Notes: a model not told the origin generated them from the sequence alone. 64,000 nucleotides of DNA from Erpobdella octoculata (GCA_963978895.1 OZ022240.1:11567807-11631806), one strand, 5' to 3'. Shown: positions 24,495 to 37,716, counted from the first letter of the stretch. Made by a program: numbers and translations.

Positions 24495-24720
24495 TGTCGG
24501 GATCGAAGTGGTTTGAAAATCAACTAAAACAAGTGTACAATAGAACAAGTTTTATTTACAAGATAAACTAAAACACTAAAGCAAACTTCGCTAATATAAT
24601 TGAAATAAATGAAAGTGTAAATGTTCGAAAGTTTACAATAGCTTGAAAAATAGACTCGCTCGAATGTCCGGAAATACAACAACTCAAAACATAACACGTC
24701 AACTAGGGATGTCCTTAACA
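24495..24720 (-). repeat. 5' LTR of Gypsy copy 1
   Basis: 226 bp, matches the 3' LTR with few substitutions. Promoter side of the element; no clear TATA box chosen. Confidence 0.93.
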
Positions 24721-24725
24721 CAAAC

Positions 24726-25370
24726 TCAAAAGCAAAATAGGGGTCTATATGCACTAACTGTAGTTTAAATCGCAGGGTCACGTGACTTTCGGTTCCGCAA
24801 AAAAATCTGTACCCCGGATTTGCCACTATTTTTTACCCACGCTTCAGACACCCCAACAGGCGAAACCGATATGCACATCTACATTAGAAGACTACCCCTG
24901 AATGGGACCATCTGATGGGGAAATAATTTTTCGAATTCGTATTCCGGATATGGATTTATGGGCGTTCAAATATGGCTGGTTTTTTTTTCAATTTTTTTCA
25001 GTTTCATGTCTGTAAGTTTGCACTCTCATTGATTCGTGCATGGATTCGAATCCGAATATGCCAAATGTAAAAGACTTCAAGTGCGATGCGCGGGCGAGTA
25101 CGCTATAGTTGAATTCGACCTATGAACCGGGAGGGATAGAAATCCGAGCACGGAAATCACGATTTCTCAGAAACGGAAATATCCAGAAACCTGAGATTTT
25201 ACAGGTACATGGGGGTCAATGAGATCTACTTCCGCTGCTAACCGGAAGTCTGTGTGACCACGCCCACTTCCGTTTTCGGGCTATAAACGCTTGCGGATTC
25301 AACGTCGAATATCTCCGGAACCACGTTACCTTGAAAGTTGTATCTTAAATCTAGCAATATTGCTGCACCT
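24726..25370. repeat. Diverged interspersed repeat flanking the Gypsy insertion
   Basis: Contains GCAGGGTCACGTGACTT, TTCGTATTCCGGATATG and CTCCGGAACCACGTTACCTT. About 85% similar by eye over 24,757-25,060 to 50,445-50,745. The last motif also occurs at 18,840-18,860 just outside the 3' LTR. No coding content. Confidence 0.55.
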
Positions 25371-25379
25371 GGCAAAACA

Positions 25380-26240
25380 ACAGAATTTGAAGCAGTAACA
25401 TCGCGGGTATATCTGAAACGGTGTGAAAGAGAATTTAAAAGAAACGTAGAACATGTTTCGTTGTACAAAGCTACCGAAGTAAATCTCGGAGGCAGACCTA
25501 ACCATTTCCTTGTAAATTCATTAATCTTCCTTTCTAGGTTTTCTACTAATGGTAAGCTCATCTCTTACATTAATAGAAGCCAAAGCTATATCTGTAATAG
25601 AACAAACTGAAGAACCACAATTTGAACCTGCTCTGGAGTGGGGACCGCATCAATTTTTTTCATATCTTCAAATGCCGATTAGAAAACTTTAGAACTTCGT
25701 CTAGTGTCGTTAAGCGAATCGTCATACCACCTTCCCAGGCTCTTAACCGGTTCTTTTCTCAATGTTGGGATCATGTTGCCAGCAACTGAAAACGTCACGT
25801 TGTCGTCGATCGTACCTCGTCGCAGAGATAAGCTTCTTGACTTGGCTGCCTTGAAACACATGCCGCACCATGATAGTAGCCCGATGAATGCATGAAGAGC
25901 TCGTCGCATTGAGATACATTTGTTTAGAACCAAAGTTGTATCATCCACAAAGGCCTTCACAGATGGCATCAGGATACCTTTGCCAACGTAAGCTTCTACA
26001 CGCGAGAAAAAAATGGGTATATTGAGCAACCCATGGCAATACCGACTTCTAACTGGAACCATTCCGTTGAACAAGATGAAGTCGACAACCTCAATTTGAA
26101 AAGGCTGAAATACTGTTGCAACATTTCTATCACAAAATTTGGAACATGATGCGATCTGAGAATTTTCCACAACAGTTGGTGACGAACGGCTCCTTAAGCA
26201 TTGGCAAAGTCTAACCAGACAATGTGCAAACTGAGACGAT
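25380..26240 (-). pseudogene. Diverged RLE retrotransposon RT fragment (copy 4)
   Basis: Frames 26,170-25,679 and 25,561-25,400 match the RLE RT: AFVDDTTLVLNKCISMRR, WCGMCFKAAKSRSLSLRR, EPVKSLGRWY and ERKINEFTRKWLGLPP. Clearly older than copies X and A, with several frame breaks and loss of the endonuclease. Its 5' end joins the TATG microsatellite at 26,246. Confidence 0.82.
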
Positions 26241-26245
26241 TTTCT

Positions 26246-26258
26246 TTATGTATGTATG

Positions 26259-26292
<34 letters not shown>

Positions 26293-26535
26293 TGTATGTA
26301 TGTATGTATGTATGTATGTATGTATGTATGTATGTATGTATGTATGTATGTATGTATGTATGTATGTATGTATGTATGTATGTATGTATGTATGTATGTA
26401 TGTATGTATGTATGTATGTATGTATGTATGTATGTATGTATGTATGTATGTATGTATGTATGTATGTATGTATGTATGTATGTATGTATGTATGTATGTA
26501 TGTATGTATGTATGTAGGTAGGTATGTATGTATGT
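26246..26535. repeat. (TATG)n microsatellite, about 290 bp
   Basis: Nearly pure TATG with rare TATA and TAGG variants at the ends. RLE copy 4 abuts one side and the 3' tail of RLE copy 3 the other. Confidence 0.97.
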
Positions 26536-26542
26536 GTGTGTG

Positions 26543-26879
26543 CAAACTCATGAAGAGCTTTTCTGTGGAGGTCATCAGAAAAAAACCCCCCCTCGAGCAA
26601 ACGTTTCGGCTCTTTAATTTCTTGACGTTCTAAGGGGGTCGAGCCACGTTCGACGGACGAACGTCCTCCGGCAGAAAATGTCTTTGTTCTTTTCCGACAT
26701 CGAATTTCTATCATTCCTTGCATCGTGGCAGATATTTATCATGCAAAAAAAAAAAAAAAAAAAAAACTTGCGAGGTTAAAGAAATTCAGACTATTCAAGT
26801 GAGAAAACCTTCGACGACATAACGGCATCGCATTTGTAGTGGTACTTAATATCGCCACGTAAACAAAGACGAAGCAATT
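26543..26879 (-). other. 3' tail of RLE copy 3
   Basis: Matches 2605-2923 with substitutions and a 22-A run at 26,745-26,766 where copy A has CATGCAAATAAAC. Confidence 0.55.
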
Positions 26880-29800
26880 CTATTCTTGCGGAGCGGAGAG
26901 AGCGCTTCTAAATTTGGAAAATCTTCTTTTTTCTCTCTTTGAGACCAAATCCAGAATGAAGCCAATTCTGCTGCTTCAGAAATCTGTTTAATAATAATAA
27001 AAATAATAATAATAATAATGTTTGACAATATTTAGAGTGGCGTAAATCCTAAAGGACTTCAAGGCCACTGAAGGGTTCTTTGCAGAAGCAGCCATTTATA
27101 GGCGCCTACCCCTTTAGCAATGCGAGTGAACTCCTTGCTTAAGAGAGTTACGCTGGTGACGCCGGTGAGGCTTGAACTGCCGACCTAATGATCAACAGGC
27201 GAACGCTCTACCGCTCTGCCACCAGCGCCTCTGCTTTAATTGCACGAGTACGCTCTCTGTTAGACATTCCCAGGGCCCGCAGCAACTTTAGCAAAGATTT
27301 ACCAACCAAACCGCATGCTCCGACTTCAACAGCAAAAAGCTCAGCTCTTGAGCCATTTGCTTCCAAATCTAACACCAATTCTCTGTATTTTTCTAATTTC
27401 ATGATGTTGCTGGCCTCCATGTTACTTTCCCAAGGCACTGTCAACTCGATGAGAATAGTCATGGCCAGACTCGAAAAAACAACTAGGTCTGGCTTTTTTC
27501 CACTTTCCTTTATTGAAACTGGGAATCACTTTTCCGTTTTCAGATCGGCAGAGACCCTCCAGTCGTTCGCTGCATGGAAAACATTATCTTCTTCCGTGAG
27601 GGTTCTTTTCGGGCGATTTAGCTGCGGCAATCTCTCTCTCCATATATCTTCCCATGACAGATACCGCTGAACTGTCTCCTCCCACCTGGTCCAGTCGCCT
27701 TGCTGTGACAATTGTGCGCTCTTCACAACTCTCGCTTTCTATCGCTTGCTTTCTGTCCTGAACAATCAAGTCTGATCTTTCCTGAGCGTTTGCCTTGGAC
27801 CACCAGAGATGGTGGTTCCATCCAACACCATGCCACCCCAACTGAACAGCTCAAGTCCTTTCAGTCCACTGTAGAGAAACCGTGGCATTCTCTATTTCAA
27901 CACTAGCATTCCATTTGGTTCCTGAGATTAGAGTTGGTTTTACCTCAGCGACTCTCTGATCCGTTAAATTATCGAGCATCATCTGAGTTCTCAGTTTGCT
28001 GATCTTGAAATCTTTAAACAAAAGACCGCAATGAAAGTCTCAGCTTGGCTGTTTTGCCGTTGAGAGCCACAGACGTCAATCCCGGAGGCAGACCCAACCA
28101 TTGACGTGTAAAACAAGCTATCTTTCTTTCTAGTTTCTCCACAACTTGCAGACCAATTTCATAGACTGTCAGAGGCCAAAGCAGCAGTCTTGGCACTAAA
28201 ACGAATTGCAAAATCCACTCTTTGAGCCTGCTCTGAAGCGGAGCAGCATTAATGCTTTCCATGGAGACAGTTGCCATACGGAGAATAGAAGCACCCTGAT
28301 CAACATCATTCAGGGATTTACAATACCATCTCCCGAGACTTTACACTGGTTCGTCGCTCACTGTTGGAATCTTGTTACCATCAACAGAGAAAACGGTGTA
28401 TTCGTCAATTTTACCGCGACGCAGGGAGAGAGTTCTCGATTTAGATGCTTTAAAATTCATTCCGCACCATTTGAGTAGATCGCTGAAGACATCGAGTGTC
28501 CGTCTCATTGAAATACACTTATTCAAAATAATTGTCGTGTCGTCCATGAAAGCTCTCAGAGGTGGCATGAAAATACCTCGGCCGACATAAACATCTTTTA
28601 CCCTTGCACCAACTGAATTCAGAAGTAGTTGCATTGCTAGCACGAATAATATGGGAGAAATAGAGCACCCCATGGCGATACCGACCTGAAAACGAAACCA
28701 ATCGGTTGAACACGTCTTTGTCGATAATCTCAGGTGAAAATCTTGAAAAAACTTTCGTAGAATATCCATAACAAACTTTGGAACATGGTGCATCGTCAAA
28801 ACTCTCCAAATCAGCTGGTGACGAACCGCTCCATAAGCATTTGCAAGATCAAGCCAAACGACGTGCAAACTGAGTCGATTCTGTTTTGCTCTTTTTATAG
28901 ACTCCCAGATCATGGTAGAATGTTCGATGCAACCAGGAACACCAGGGATTCCTCCTTTCTGAATTGACTTGTCTGTGTAGTCGTTTTGTGTTATATAGCT
29001 TGTCAACCTCTTGGCAAGCACAGCAAAAAATATTTTTCCTTCAACATTAAGAAGAGAAATTGGTCTAAACTGACTGATGTCGACTGAAACTTTCTCCTTT
29101 GGTATAAAAATGCCTTCAGCTTTTTGCCACTCTTTATCAACAGACCCGGACGTCCAAGCAGACTTGAGCAATGAGTGTAAAACTTTCAACACACCCGGAC
29201 ATTTTTTATACACCAGGTATGGTACACCATTTGGTCCTGGAGCAGATCTATTTCTTGTTTTTCGGAGGAATTGGGATATGTCAAAAATTGAAATAACTCG
29301 CTCGTTGAAAGCAATCTTTGGAAGAGGAATTTCGGGAAGATCTGATCTTTCAGCTAGTTTTTTGTCACCCAAGGGGTCAATGAAAGCAGCTCGGAAGTGA
29401 TGATCAAGCTGCTCTTTACTGACTTTACTGAGTATCTGACTTTGGTGGATCAAGCAAGCTTTTACCATAACGGAATGGATCTCTGACAAACTGGAATCTT
29501 GCCTTCCTTTGTTCTCTTTTCTTTACCCGCAAACGTTCTGCTCGCAAGAGTGCACTCAATCGTTGCCTCAAGTCATGTCGTAATGCTGAGAGCCCTGGTT
29601 TCTCGTTGTCTGGAGCTCTCCTCCATTGTTGACGAAGTCGTTTTTTTTCCTTTTTGAGTCTAGCAATCTCTCGTTGTCGCCTTGAAATACGAGTTTTTTC
29701 GCCTCTGTCCATGAGAACTTTTTCCTTGGAACCGAACATCTCTAAACACTTGTTGTAAATGGTGTCAGTTAGATTGTTCACTTGAAACATTGGAAGTTCT

Positions 29801-30177
29801 TTCATCTGCACTTTGAGAAGCTTGGAAAGTATCTCGTCGGGCTTCGACCAATCCGCTTTGTGAGCAGCAGCGGGGAAGTTAATTCTAGCCCGAGGTTGCC
29901 TATTCTCGTCGCTATCAGTATCGTGGAACCTGTCGGGGCTGTGGTTGGCATCCGGCCCGACTTGGCCCGGCGTTTTACCTGAAGCAATGCTTGCTTCAGT
30001 ACGATGATTCTGTACAGCTTTAAGCAGGCAACCCATTTTCGTACGGTGAACCTTCATACCGCGGCTTGTTGCGAAACCTCTACCGCACACACACTCATGA
30101 AGTGTTCCCCCATTAGGGTCCGTTGGAAGAGCAAGGTGGATGGCCGTAGGTCCGATTGTGAGCTCATCATACTCCCC
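26880..30177 (-). pseudogene. RLE retrotransposon copy 3, hybrid and interrupted
   Basis: Spans the zinc finger (about 30,090), RT (29,489-28,341) and endonuclease (27,841-26,880). Lesions: a frameshift near 29,450 between the basic region and RT; Lys to stop (TAA) at the end of IPTVSDEPV near 28,341; small indels near 28,010 and 28,185; a deletion of about 340 bp that removes the CCHC knuckle (EDIWR joins ERLPQLNRP near 27,635); a SINE at 26,991-27,229. Right of about 29,453 it is almost identical to copy X, while to the left it is diverged, so the element is a hybrid at the duplication boundary. Confidence 0.85.
26991..27229 (-). mobile_element. tRNA-derived SINE inserted in RLE copy 3
   Basis: Minus strand begins GGCGCTGGTGGCAGAGCGG (A box TGGCAGAGCGG) with B box GGCAGTTCAAGCC 40 nt on, and ends in an (ATT)n-like tail at 26,991-27,019. 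The uninterrupted sequence at 3025-3045 gives the empty site; TCTGYTTTAA-like words flank both sides as a target duplication. RNA polymerase III promoter boxes are seen, but no tRNA function is implied. Confidence 0.82.
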
Positions 30178-30416
30178 CTACTTTCGGTTGGAGCTCTGGG
30201 GGCATAAATTCGATTTCGTTGTCGCAGCTAGATGAACGGTGTTTTTTGTATCCCGGCTAAGCTGGGCCAGGATACCCGTAATACTCGTCTTTCCGAGTTG
30301 CCACCTGTCTTTCCACGGTGTCACCGGTCTTTCCCAGTTGCCACAAGGTCTTTCCCGAGAGTCACGCGGTCTTTCCCGGGGGTCAAATGGCTAACGCCTC
30401 AAAAATGTGTGTTCAC
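30178..30416 (-). other. 5' RLE leader, duplicate
   Basis: Copy of 2366-2604 including the 20-nt GTCTTTCC array (30,282-30,388); one substitution seen (CACGCGG for CACCCGG near 30,364). Confidence 0.55.
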
Positions 30417-30735
30417 TCCTGAAGAGCTTTTCTGTGGAGGTCATCAGAAGAAACCCCCCCCCCTCGAGCAAACGTTTCGGCTCTTTAATTTCTTGACGTT
30501 CTAAGGGGGGCGAGCCACGTTCGACGGACGAACGTCCTCCGGCAGAAAAGGTTTTTGTTCTTTTCCGACATCGAATTTCTATCATTCCTTGCATCGTGGC
30601 AGATATTTGTCATGCAAATAAACTCGCGACTTTAGAGAAATTCAGACTATTCAAGTGAGAAAACCTTCGACGACATAACGGCTTCGCTTTCGTAGCGGTA
30701 CTTAATATCGCCACGTAAACAAAGACGAAGCAATT
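30417..30735 (-). other. 3' RLE tail, duplicate
   Basis: Copy of 2605-2923 without visible change. Confidence 0.5.
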
Positions 30736-32574
30736 CTATTCTTGCGGAGCGGAGAGAGCGGCTTCTAAATTTGGAAAATCTTCTTTTTTCTCTCTTTGAG
30801 ACCAAATCCAGAATGAAGCCGATTCTGCTGCTTCAGAAATCTGTTTAATTGCACGAGTCCGCTCTCTGTTAGACATTCCCAGGGCCCGCAGCAACTTTAG
30901 CAAAGATTTACCAACCAAACCGCGTGCTCCGACTTCAACAGCAAAAAGCTCAGCTCTTGAGCCATTTGCTTCCAAATCCAACATCAATTCTCTGTATCTT
31001 TCTAGTTTCATGATGTTACTGGCCTCCATGTTGCTTTCCCAAGGCACTGTCAACTCGATGAGAAGAAATGTCTTGGCCAGACTCGAAAAAACAACTATGT
31101 CTGGCCTTTTTCCACTTTCCTTTATTGAAACTGGGAAGCACTTTTCCGTTTTCAGATCGGCAGAGACCCTCCAGTCGTTCGCCGCATGGAAAACATTCTC
31201 TCCTTCCGCGAGGGTTCTTTTTGGGCGATTTAGCTGCGGCAATCCCTCTCTCAAAAAATAAATCCTCCTCCTAGGTTTCACCTCCATTGAGTTGGCTTTT
31301 CGGCAGGCCTCTTTTACAAATCCCAGCAGCTTTTGGAGAACAAGGTTGTGGCGCCACGTGTATCTACCATGAGAAAGGGAATAGGAGCAGGAGGAAAGAA
31401 TATGAATCAATGATTGCGACTGACCGCAGAGCTGACACTCATCGTTCTCAATTAATTTCCATTTCTTTAAATTGCTGGCTGTTGGCAGCTGATCATACAT
31501 CGATCTAATGAGGAACGATAGCCGCACTGGAGCATAGCGCCATATATCTTCCCATGACAGAAACCGCTGAACTGTCTCCTCCCATCTGGTCCAGTCGCCT
31601 TGCTGTGACAATTGTGCGCTCTTCACAACTCTCTCGCTTTCTATCGCTTGCTTTCTGTCCTGAACAATCAAGTCTGATCTTTCCTGAGCGTTTGCCTTGG
31701 ACCACCAGAGATGGTGGTTCCATCCAACACCATGCCGCCCCAACTGAACTGCTCCGGTCCTTTCAGTCCACTGGAGAGAAACCGTGGCATTCTCTATTTC
31801 AACCCTAGCATTCTATTTGGTTCCTGAGATTAGAGTTGGTTTTACCTCAGCGACTCTCTGATCCGTTGAATTATCGAGCATCATCTGAGTTCTCAGTTTG
31901 CTGATCTTGAAATCTTCAACAAAAGACCGCAATGGAAGTCTCAGCTTGGCTGTTTTGCCGTAGAGAGCCACAGACGTCAATCCCGGAGGCAGACCCAACC
32001 ATTGACGTGTAAAACGAGCTATCTTTCTTTCTAGTTTCTCCACAACTTGCAGACCAATTTCATAGACTGTCAAAGGCCAAAGCAGTCTTGGCACTAAAAC
32101 AAATTGCAAAATCCACACTTTGAACCTGCTCTGAAGCGGAGCAGCATTAATGCTTTCCATGGAGACAGTTGCCATACGGAGAATAGAAGCACCCTGATCA
32201 ACGTCATTCAGGGATTTACAATACCATCTCCCGAGACTTTTCACTGGTTCGTCGCTCACTGTTGGAATCTTGTTACCATCAATAGAGAAAACGGTGTATT
32301 CGTCAATTTTACCGCGACGCAGGGAGAGACTTCTCGATTTAGATGCTTTAAAACTCATTCCGCACCATTTGAGTAGATCGCTGAAGACATCAAGTGTCCG
32401 TCTCATTGAAATACACTTATTCAAACTAATTGTCGTGTCGTCCATGAAAGCTCTCAGAGGTGGCATGAAAATACCTCGGCCGACATAAACATCTTCTACC
32501 CTTGCACCAACTGAATTCAGAAGTAGTTGCATTGCTAGCACGAATAATATGGGAGAAATAGAGCACCCCATGGT
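30736..32574 (-). pseudogene. RLE copy A, duplicate
   Basis: Copy of 2924-4762 with the same TAG nonsense codon (31,813-31,815) and the same microsatellite junction, so both lesions predate the duplication. Confidence 0.88.
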
Positions 32575-32575
32575 G

Positions 32576-32667
32576 CATACATACATACATACATACATAC
32601 ATGTATGTATGTATGTATGTATGTATGTATGTATGTATGTATGTATGTATGTATTTTTGTATGTATG
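32576..32667. repeat. (CATA)n/(TATG)n microsatellite, duplicate
   Basis: Four bases longer than the 4764-4851 tract, which explains the offset change from 27,812 to 27,816. Confidence 0.95.
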
Positions 32668-33274
32668 TGAAAACTCTTCTTCGAGCAAGTTCGTCAGAGG
32701 TCTTCAGAGGAAGACCCTCCCAGCGTTTCGGCCCTTTTCCTGACGCTACCACGGGAGGGCGGGCCACGACCGTTGATCAGACGGCCGACCCCTGACGAAA
32801 TTTGTGTATCACATGCGTTTCCGACCAGAACCAGATAACCGGCAAATCTTCAAAGTACCAGAACCAAGAAGTCATTTTGAAACCGTTGTAGTCGCTGACT
32901 ACGTTATTTCGATATACTTTGTAGTACCAACTCAACACAGTTTGAAGGCGGTTTGAAATAACTTTATTTAATTGACCGACGACAATAGACAAAAATAGAC
33001 AATTCTTCTCGGGGCCAACAATGGCGAGAAATGAAAATAAAGCAAAGTTTAAATTCTTGATTAAAGTAGCAATATGGTGAACCACGAGAACAACGAAGAA
33101 GAATGAGAGAACATTCGAGAGCAAAGGTTTTTAAGCTAGCCACTAGCTAGTGCGCGCCAAACAAGTGAAGGAGCGCGAGCCTAGCAAGCTAAGGAGCGCT
33201 CACCTGTAATTACCTGTATAACATGCGTTTGGCACACGTGTGCGTGGACGTGCATAAAATACCGGTACACTACA
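32668..33274 (-). repeat. Unassigned segment and probable Gypsy-relic LTR, duplicate
   Basis: Copy of 4852-5458. Confidence 0.35.
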
Positions 33275-33445
33275 ATAGTCCCCCCGCAGATGGCGGAGCC
33301 ATAAAAAAAGAGAAAAGTACAAACAAAAATCATACGCAGAAATGATCAAGGAAATAACGAAAGAAAACAATGCAAGAGAGAAACAAGAGAGAATCATACT
33401 GCAAATCTAACACGACGCTGCACTCTTATATTTGACTGTTGCTGC

Positions 33446-34027
33446 TCAATATCGCTTTTCTGTACAATGCTGTCCGAGGGTTGATCTTGGACGAATTGTA
33501 TATTTTCGAATATGAGCCAATTTAATGCGATCACGTGAAACAATCGAAACTACATCATCGGGCATCTTAAGTTTTACATCTTTATCATTCAAATCTAAAA
33601 CCTCAAATGGACCTTGATAAGGTGACTCAATAGGGCGACGTACGCGATCAGTTCGAATGAATACAAAATCACCTTTATTTAAAACTAGATTGCTTAACAA
33701 ACGAGCAGGTGCGTGAATTCAAATAATCCACACGGCGTAATTACTGCAGTTTTTTAGCATCCTCAGGAGCCATAGGTATGTGGAAATACGCTTTAGCAAC
33801 GTCGAGCTTGCGATGCATGAATTTATGTGCGGCAATGGGTAGCGATCCTTTTTGGTAATTGGGTTCAATTGTCGGAAATCACCGCAAGGTCGCCACGACT
33901 GACCATCTTTCTTTTGCACTAAATGCAGCGGGGATGCCCAATCACTTTTCGAAGGGCGCACAATACCAGCTGCAAGCATGAAATCAAATTCCTTTTTCGC
34001 AATTAGGCTATAGCTAATTTTTTTCAA
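33446..34027 (-). pseudogene. Gypsy pol relic (RT to integrase C-terminus), duplicate
   Basis: Copy of 5630-6211 with the same deletion junction. Confidence 0.85.
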
Positions 34028-34681
34028 GTTGATATTAGATTAATACAGCGATGAAAAAAATGTTCAACAGTCAAATCATCTTTATAGTTGCTCTTTGCAG
34101 ATTCTTTCGATGCGACGAATGCCGATACGGCTTAAAAACACTTGAAATGGCTTTATCTTTATCATTTGATTCATATAAGCTATAGCAATTTTTTTAAAGT
34201 TGATAGTAACTTAATAAAACGATTGGAACATTTTTGGGCAGTCAAATCATCTTGATAGTTGCTCTTTTAACGATACCGAAGATAGCAGGGTTGCTGGAAT
34301 TCCCAACTAGCTTGCAACAAAAATGTGAATTGGGGTTGTGCAATAGATCGTTAGAAAGGTATTTAGAAAAGAAATATAATGGTAGAAAAATAAATGTATT
34401 CTAAAAAATAAAAAAGTTATAGGCGATTATTATTGGGAAAACCCGCTTTCGGTTATTTATTTATTTTCAACTTGTTGAAAGATGACGTACGATGCATTAT
34501 ATATATATCCGCAAAGCGTAGAACTTTCGCGGCTAATAACTTTTCATTTAAACATTTTAACAAAAAAGTGCCCTAACAAACCGTGTTCAGCGTCTCATAA
34601 TCTATCAAGGTGAGTTTTTTCAGAACTGAAGATGCAATAGGGTGACTTACATAATACATCATTGCGTTTTTATGTTGGGAA

Positions 34682-34831
34682 TCAGACGCTTTGCGCGCGA
34701 ATCGTGTGAGTTTTTACATATTAATAGTCAAGGTAGTCGCACTCAAATTGCACTATAAGCTCAAAAACAACACCAATACGCTATCATAGTAATAACTTTA
34801 GGCACGCTTCGCACGCAAAGCGTGTGACTAT
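34682..34831 (+). repeat. Twin-hairpin module 1, duplicate
   Basis: Copy of 6866-7015. Confidence 0.7.
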
Positions 34832-35350
34832 ATTAGTCAGTAGCCGATAATTTTTCAATTGAAAACGTTTTGAAATGGTCTTCTTTTTGAATGGCTAAAT
34901 TTGAAAAAAACCGCCTACGAAAAAAACAACTTTCAACGGCTGATATTGGAAAAACCGCCGATGTATTACTTCGGTGATTTATTTATTTTCAACTTGCTTA
35001 TATTGAGTTATGACGAAATTGGGAAAACCCCGCCGACTACTACTTCGTTGAATTGTTTATTTTCAACTTGTTTATATTCAGCGATTACGTACGTTGTTTT
35101 TTATATATCCGCAAAGCGTCGAACTTTCCAATAACAGGAATTATATTAGCAAATTAGTTATTTTTGGTAATAATAATAATATTAATAATTTAAATAAAAG
35201 GAAAAATAATTGCAAATTAGTAAATTGTCGTTAATAATAATTTTCAACTTGTTTATATTGTGTGATGATGTACGCTCAAAATTGCTTGGAAAACCCGCCT
35301 TCGGTGATTTGTTTATTTTCAACTTGTTTATATTGAGTGATGACGTATGC

Positions 35351-35355
<5 letters not shown>

Positions 35356-35393
<38 letters not shown>
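35356..35393. repeat. (TA)n microsatellite
   Basis: Slightly longer than its counterpart at 7541-7573. Confidence 0.95.
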
Positions 35394-35396
<3 letters not shown>

Positions 35397-35599
35397 TTTA
35401 AGACAATCTCGATTAAAAATAAGTCTCCATTTAGCCGCTATGAGTTTTATAGATACTTTCTCAATATTTCAGAACAACGTTTTTTGTTTACTGCAACACA
35501 TATTAAGAAAAGTATTAACATTTAAAACTTTTTTTATTTCAGACTTACGGGCCGTTTCGGCTTTCGCCATCTTCAGAGTCTGTAAATACGATCGCGTAA
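35394..35599 (-). mobile_element. PLE-like fragment A, left arm, duplicate
   Basis: Copy of 7574-7779. Confidence 0.75.
35540..35582 (-). ncRNA. Hammerhead ribozyme A-minus, duplicate
   Basis: Same 43 nt as 7720-7762, all core positions kept. Confidence 0.87.
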
Positions 35600-35714
35600 A
35601 AGGAGGCAAAAGATAAGAAAACATGTAATAACTAATTATACAAATAAACTAATATCCTCAAGAAATTATCTCAATAGAAGGATATTAATAAAAATCTAAT
35701 TAATAAATATTAAT

Positions 35715-36092
<378 letters not shown>

Positions 36093-36274
36093 CAAAACGT
36101 CGAACTTTCGCCGCTAATAACTTTTTATTTAAACATTTTAACACAAAGTGCCCTAACAAACCGTGTTCAGCGTCTCATAAACTATCAACGTGAGTTTTTT
36201 CAGACCTGTAGATGGCAATCAAGTGACATAATACGTAATACATCATTGCGCTTTTATGTTAGGAACCAGCACTT

Positions 36275-36424
36275 GACGCACGCTTCGCGCGCAAAGCGTG
36301 TGTTTTTACATATTAATAGTAAAGGTAGTCGCACTCAAATAGCACTCTAAGCTCAAAAACAACACCAATGCGCTTATATAGTAATAACTTTACGCACGCT
36401 TCGCGAGCACAGCATGTGACTATT
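36275..36424 (+). repeat. Twin-hairpin module 2, duplicate
   Basis: Copy of 8371-8520. Confidence 0.75.
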
Positions 36425-37716
36425 TCAGCCAGTAGCAGATGATTTTTCACTTCAAAATGTTTTGGAATGGTCTTCTAATTGGTTGGATGATGTTGGAGAA
36501 ACTGCCTACGAAAAAACCTTAAATGGGCGATATTGGAAAAAATAGCCTACGAAAAAAAACACATTTATTGTGTGATAGTGAAAAAACCGAATACAAAAAA
36601 CACAATATTTATTGGATGTGATCGGGAAAAACAGCCTACAAAAAAACATTTATTGGGTGATCTTGAAAAAACCGAATACGAGAAACACAATATTAAATAG
36701 ATGTGATCTGGAAAAACAGCCTACGAAAAAACATTTATGGGTGATCGTGAAAAAACCGCCTACGAGAAACACAATATTAAATGGATAGTATCGAAAACAA
36801 CAGCCTACGAAAAAAAACAACGTATTTTGTGTGATAGGGAAAAAAGCCTAAGAAAAAACCCAACCTTTAATGGCTGATAATGAAAAAACCCGCCTACAAA
36901 AAAACCCAACTTTCAATGGCTGATATTGGAAAAACCCGCCGGTGATTTATTTATTTTCAACTTGTTTATATTGAGTTATGACGTATGCTCAAAATATATC
37001 CGCAAAGCGTCGAACTTTCCAATAATAGAAAAGCAAATTAGTTAATTTTCCTAAATAATAATATTATTATAAATTAAAATAAGAGTAATAATAATTACAA
37101 AATAGAAAAATGTCGTTAATAATAATTTAATTAAATATATCTGCAAAGCGTCGAAGTTTCCATTAATATGAATAATATTAGCAAAATAGTTAATCTTCTT
37201 TAAAAGTAATATTATTAATAATTAAATTAAGAGGAATAATAATTGCAAAATAATAAAATGTCGGTAATAAGAATTTCATTAAATATATCTGCAAAACGTA
37301 GAAATTTCCAATAATAGGAATAATATTAGCAAATTAGTTAATTTTCGTTATTAATAATATTATTAATAATTAAAATAGCGAAATAAAAATTGCAAAATAG
37401 TAAATTGTCGTTAATAATAGTTTACAACTTGTTCAAAATTAAGGAAAACCTGCCGACTACTACTTCGGTGATTTATTTATTTTCAACTTGTTTATATTGA
37501 AAGATGACGTACGATGCATTATATATATCCGCATAGCGTTAAACTTTCGCGGCTAATAACTTTTTATTTAAACATTTTAGCAAAAAAGTGCCCTAACAAA
37601 CCGTGTTCAGCATATCATAATCTATAAACGTGAGTGTTTTCAGACCTGTAGATGCTAATCGGGTGACACATAATACATAATACATCATTGCGCTTTTATG
37701 TTAGGAACCAGCACTT

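Larger units (their letters stand above)
18873..24720 (-). mobile_element. Full-length Ty3/Gypsy LTR retrotransposon (copy 1)
   Basis: 5,848 bp, two 226-bp LTRs, 5-bp target duplication CAAAC at 18,868-18,872 and 24,721-24,725. Order on the minus strand: 5' LTR, primer site, foldback-containing leader, gag-pol, integrase, polypurine tract, 3' LTR. The LTRs differ at only a few sites, so insertion is fairly recent, but pol carries a frameshift and a changed RNase H active-site residue, so this copy is unlikely to move on its own. Confidence 0.95.

Noticed and set aside
26211..26723. Long YIHT/MYVC frames
   Set aside because: Translation of the TATG microsatellite.
27150..27229. tRNA gene
   Set aside because: A and B boxes present but the acceptor stem does not close and an unrelated body with an ATT tail follows; it is a SINE.
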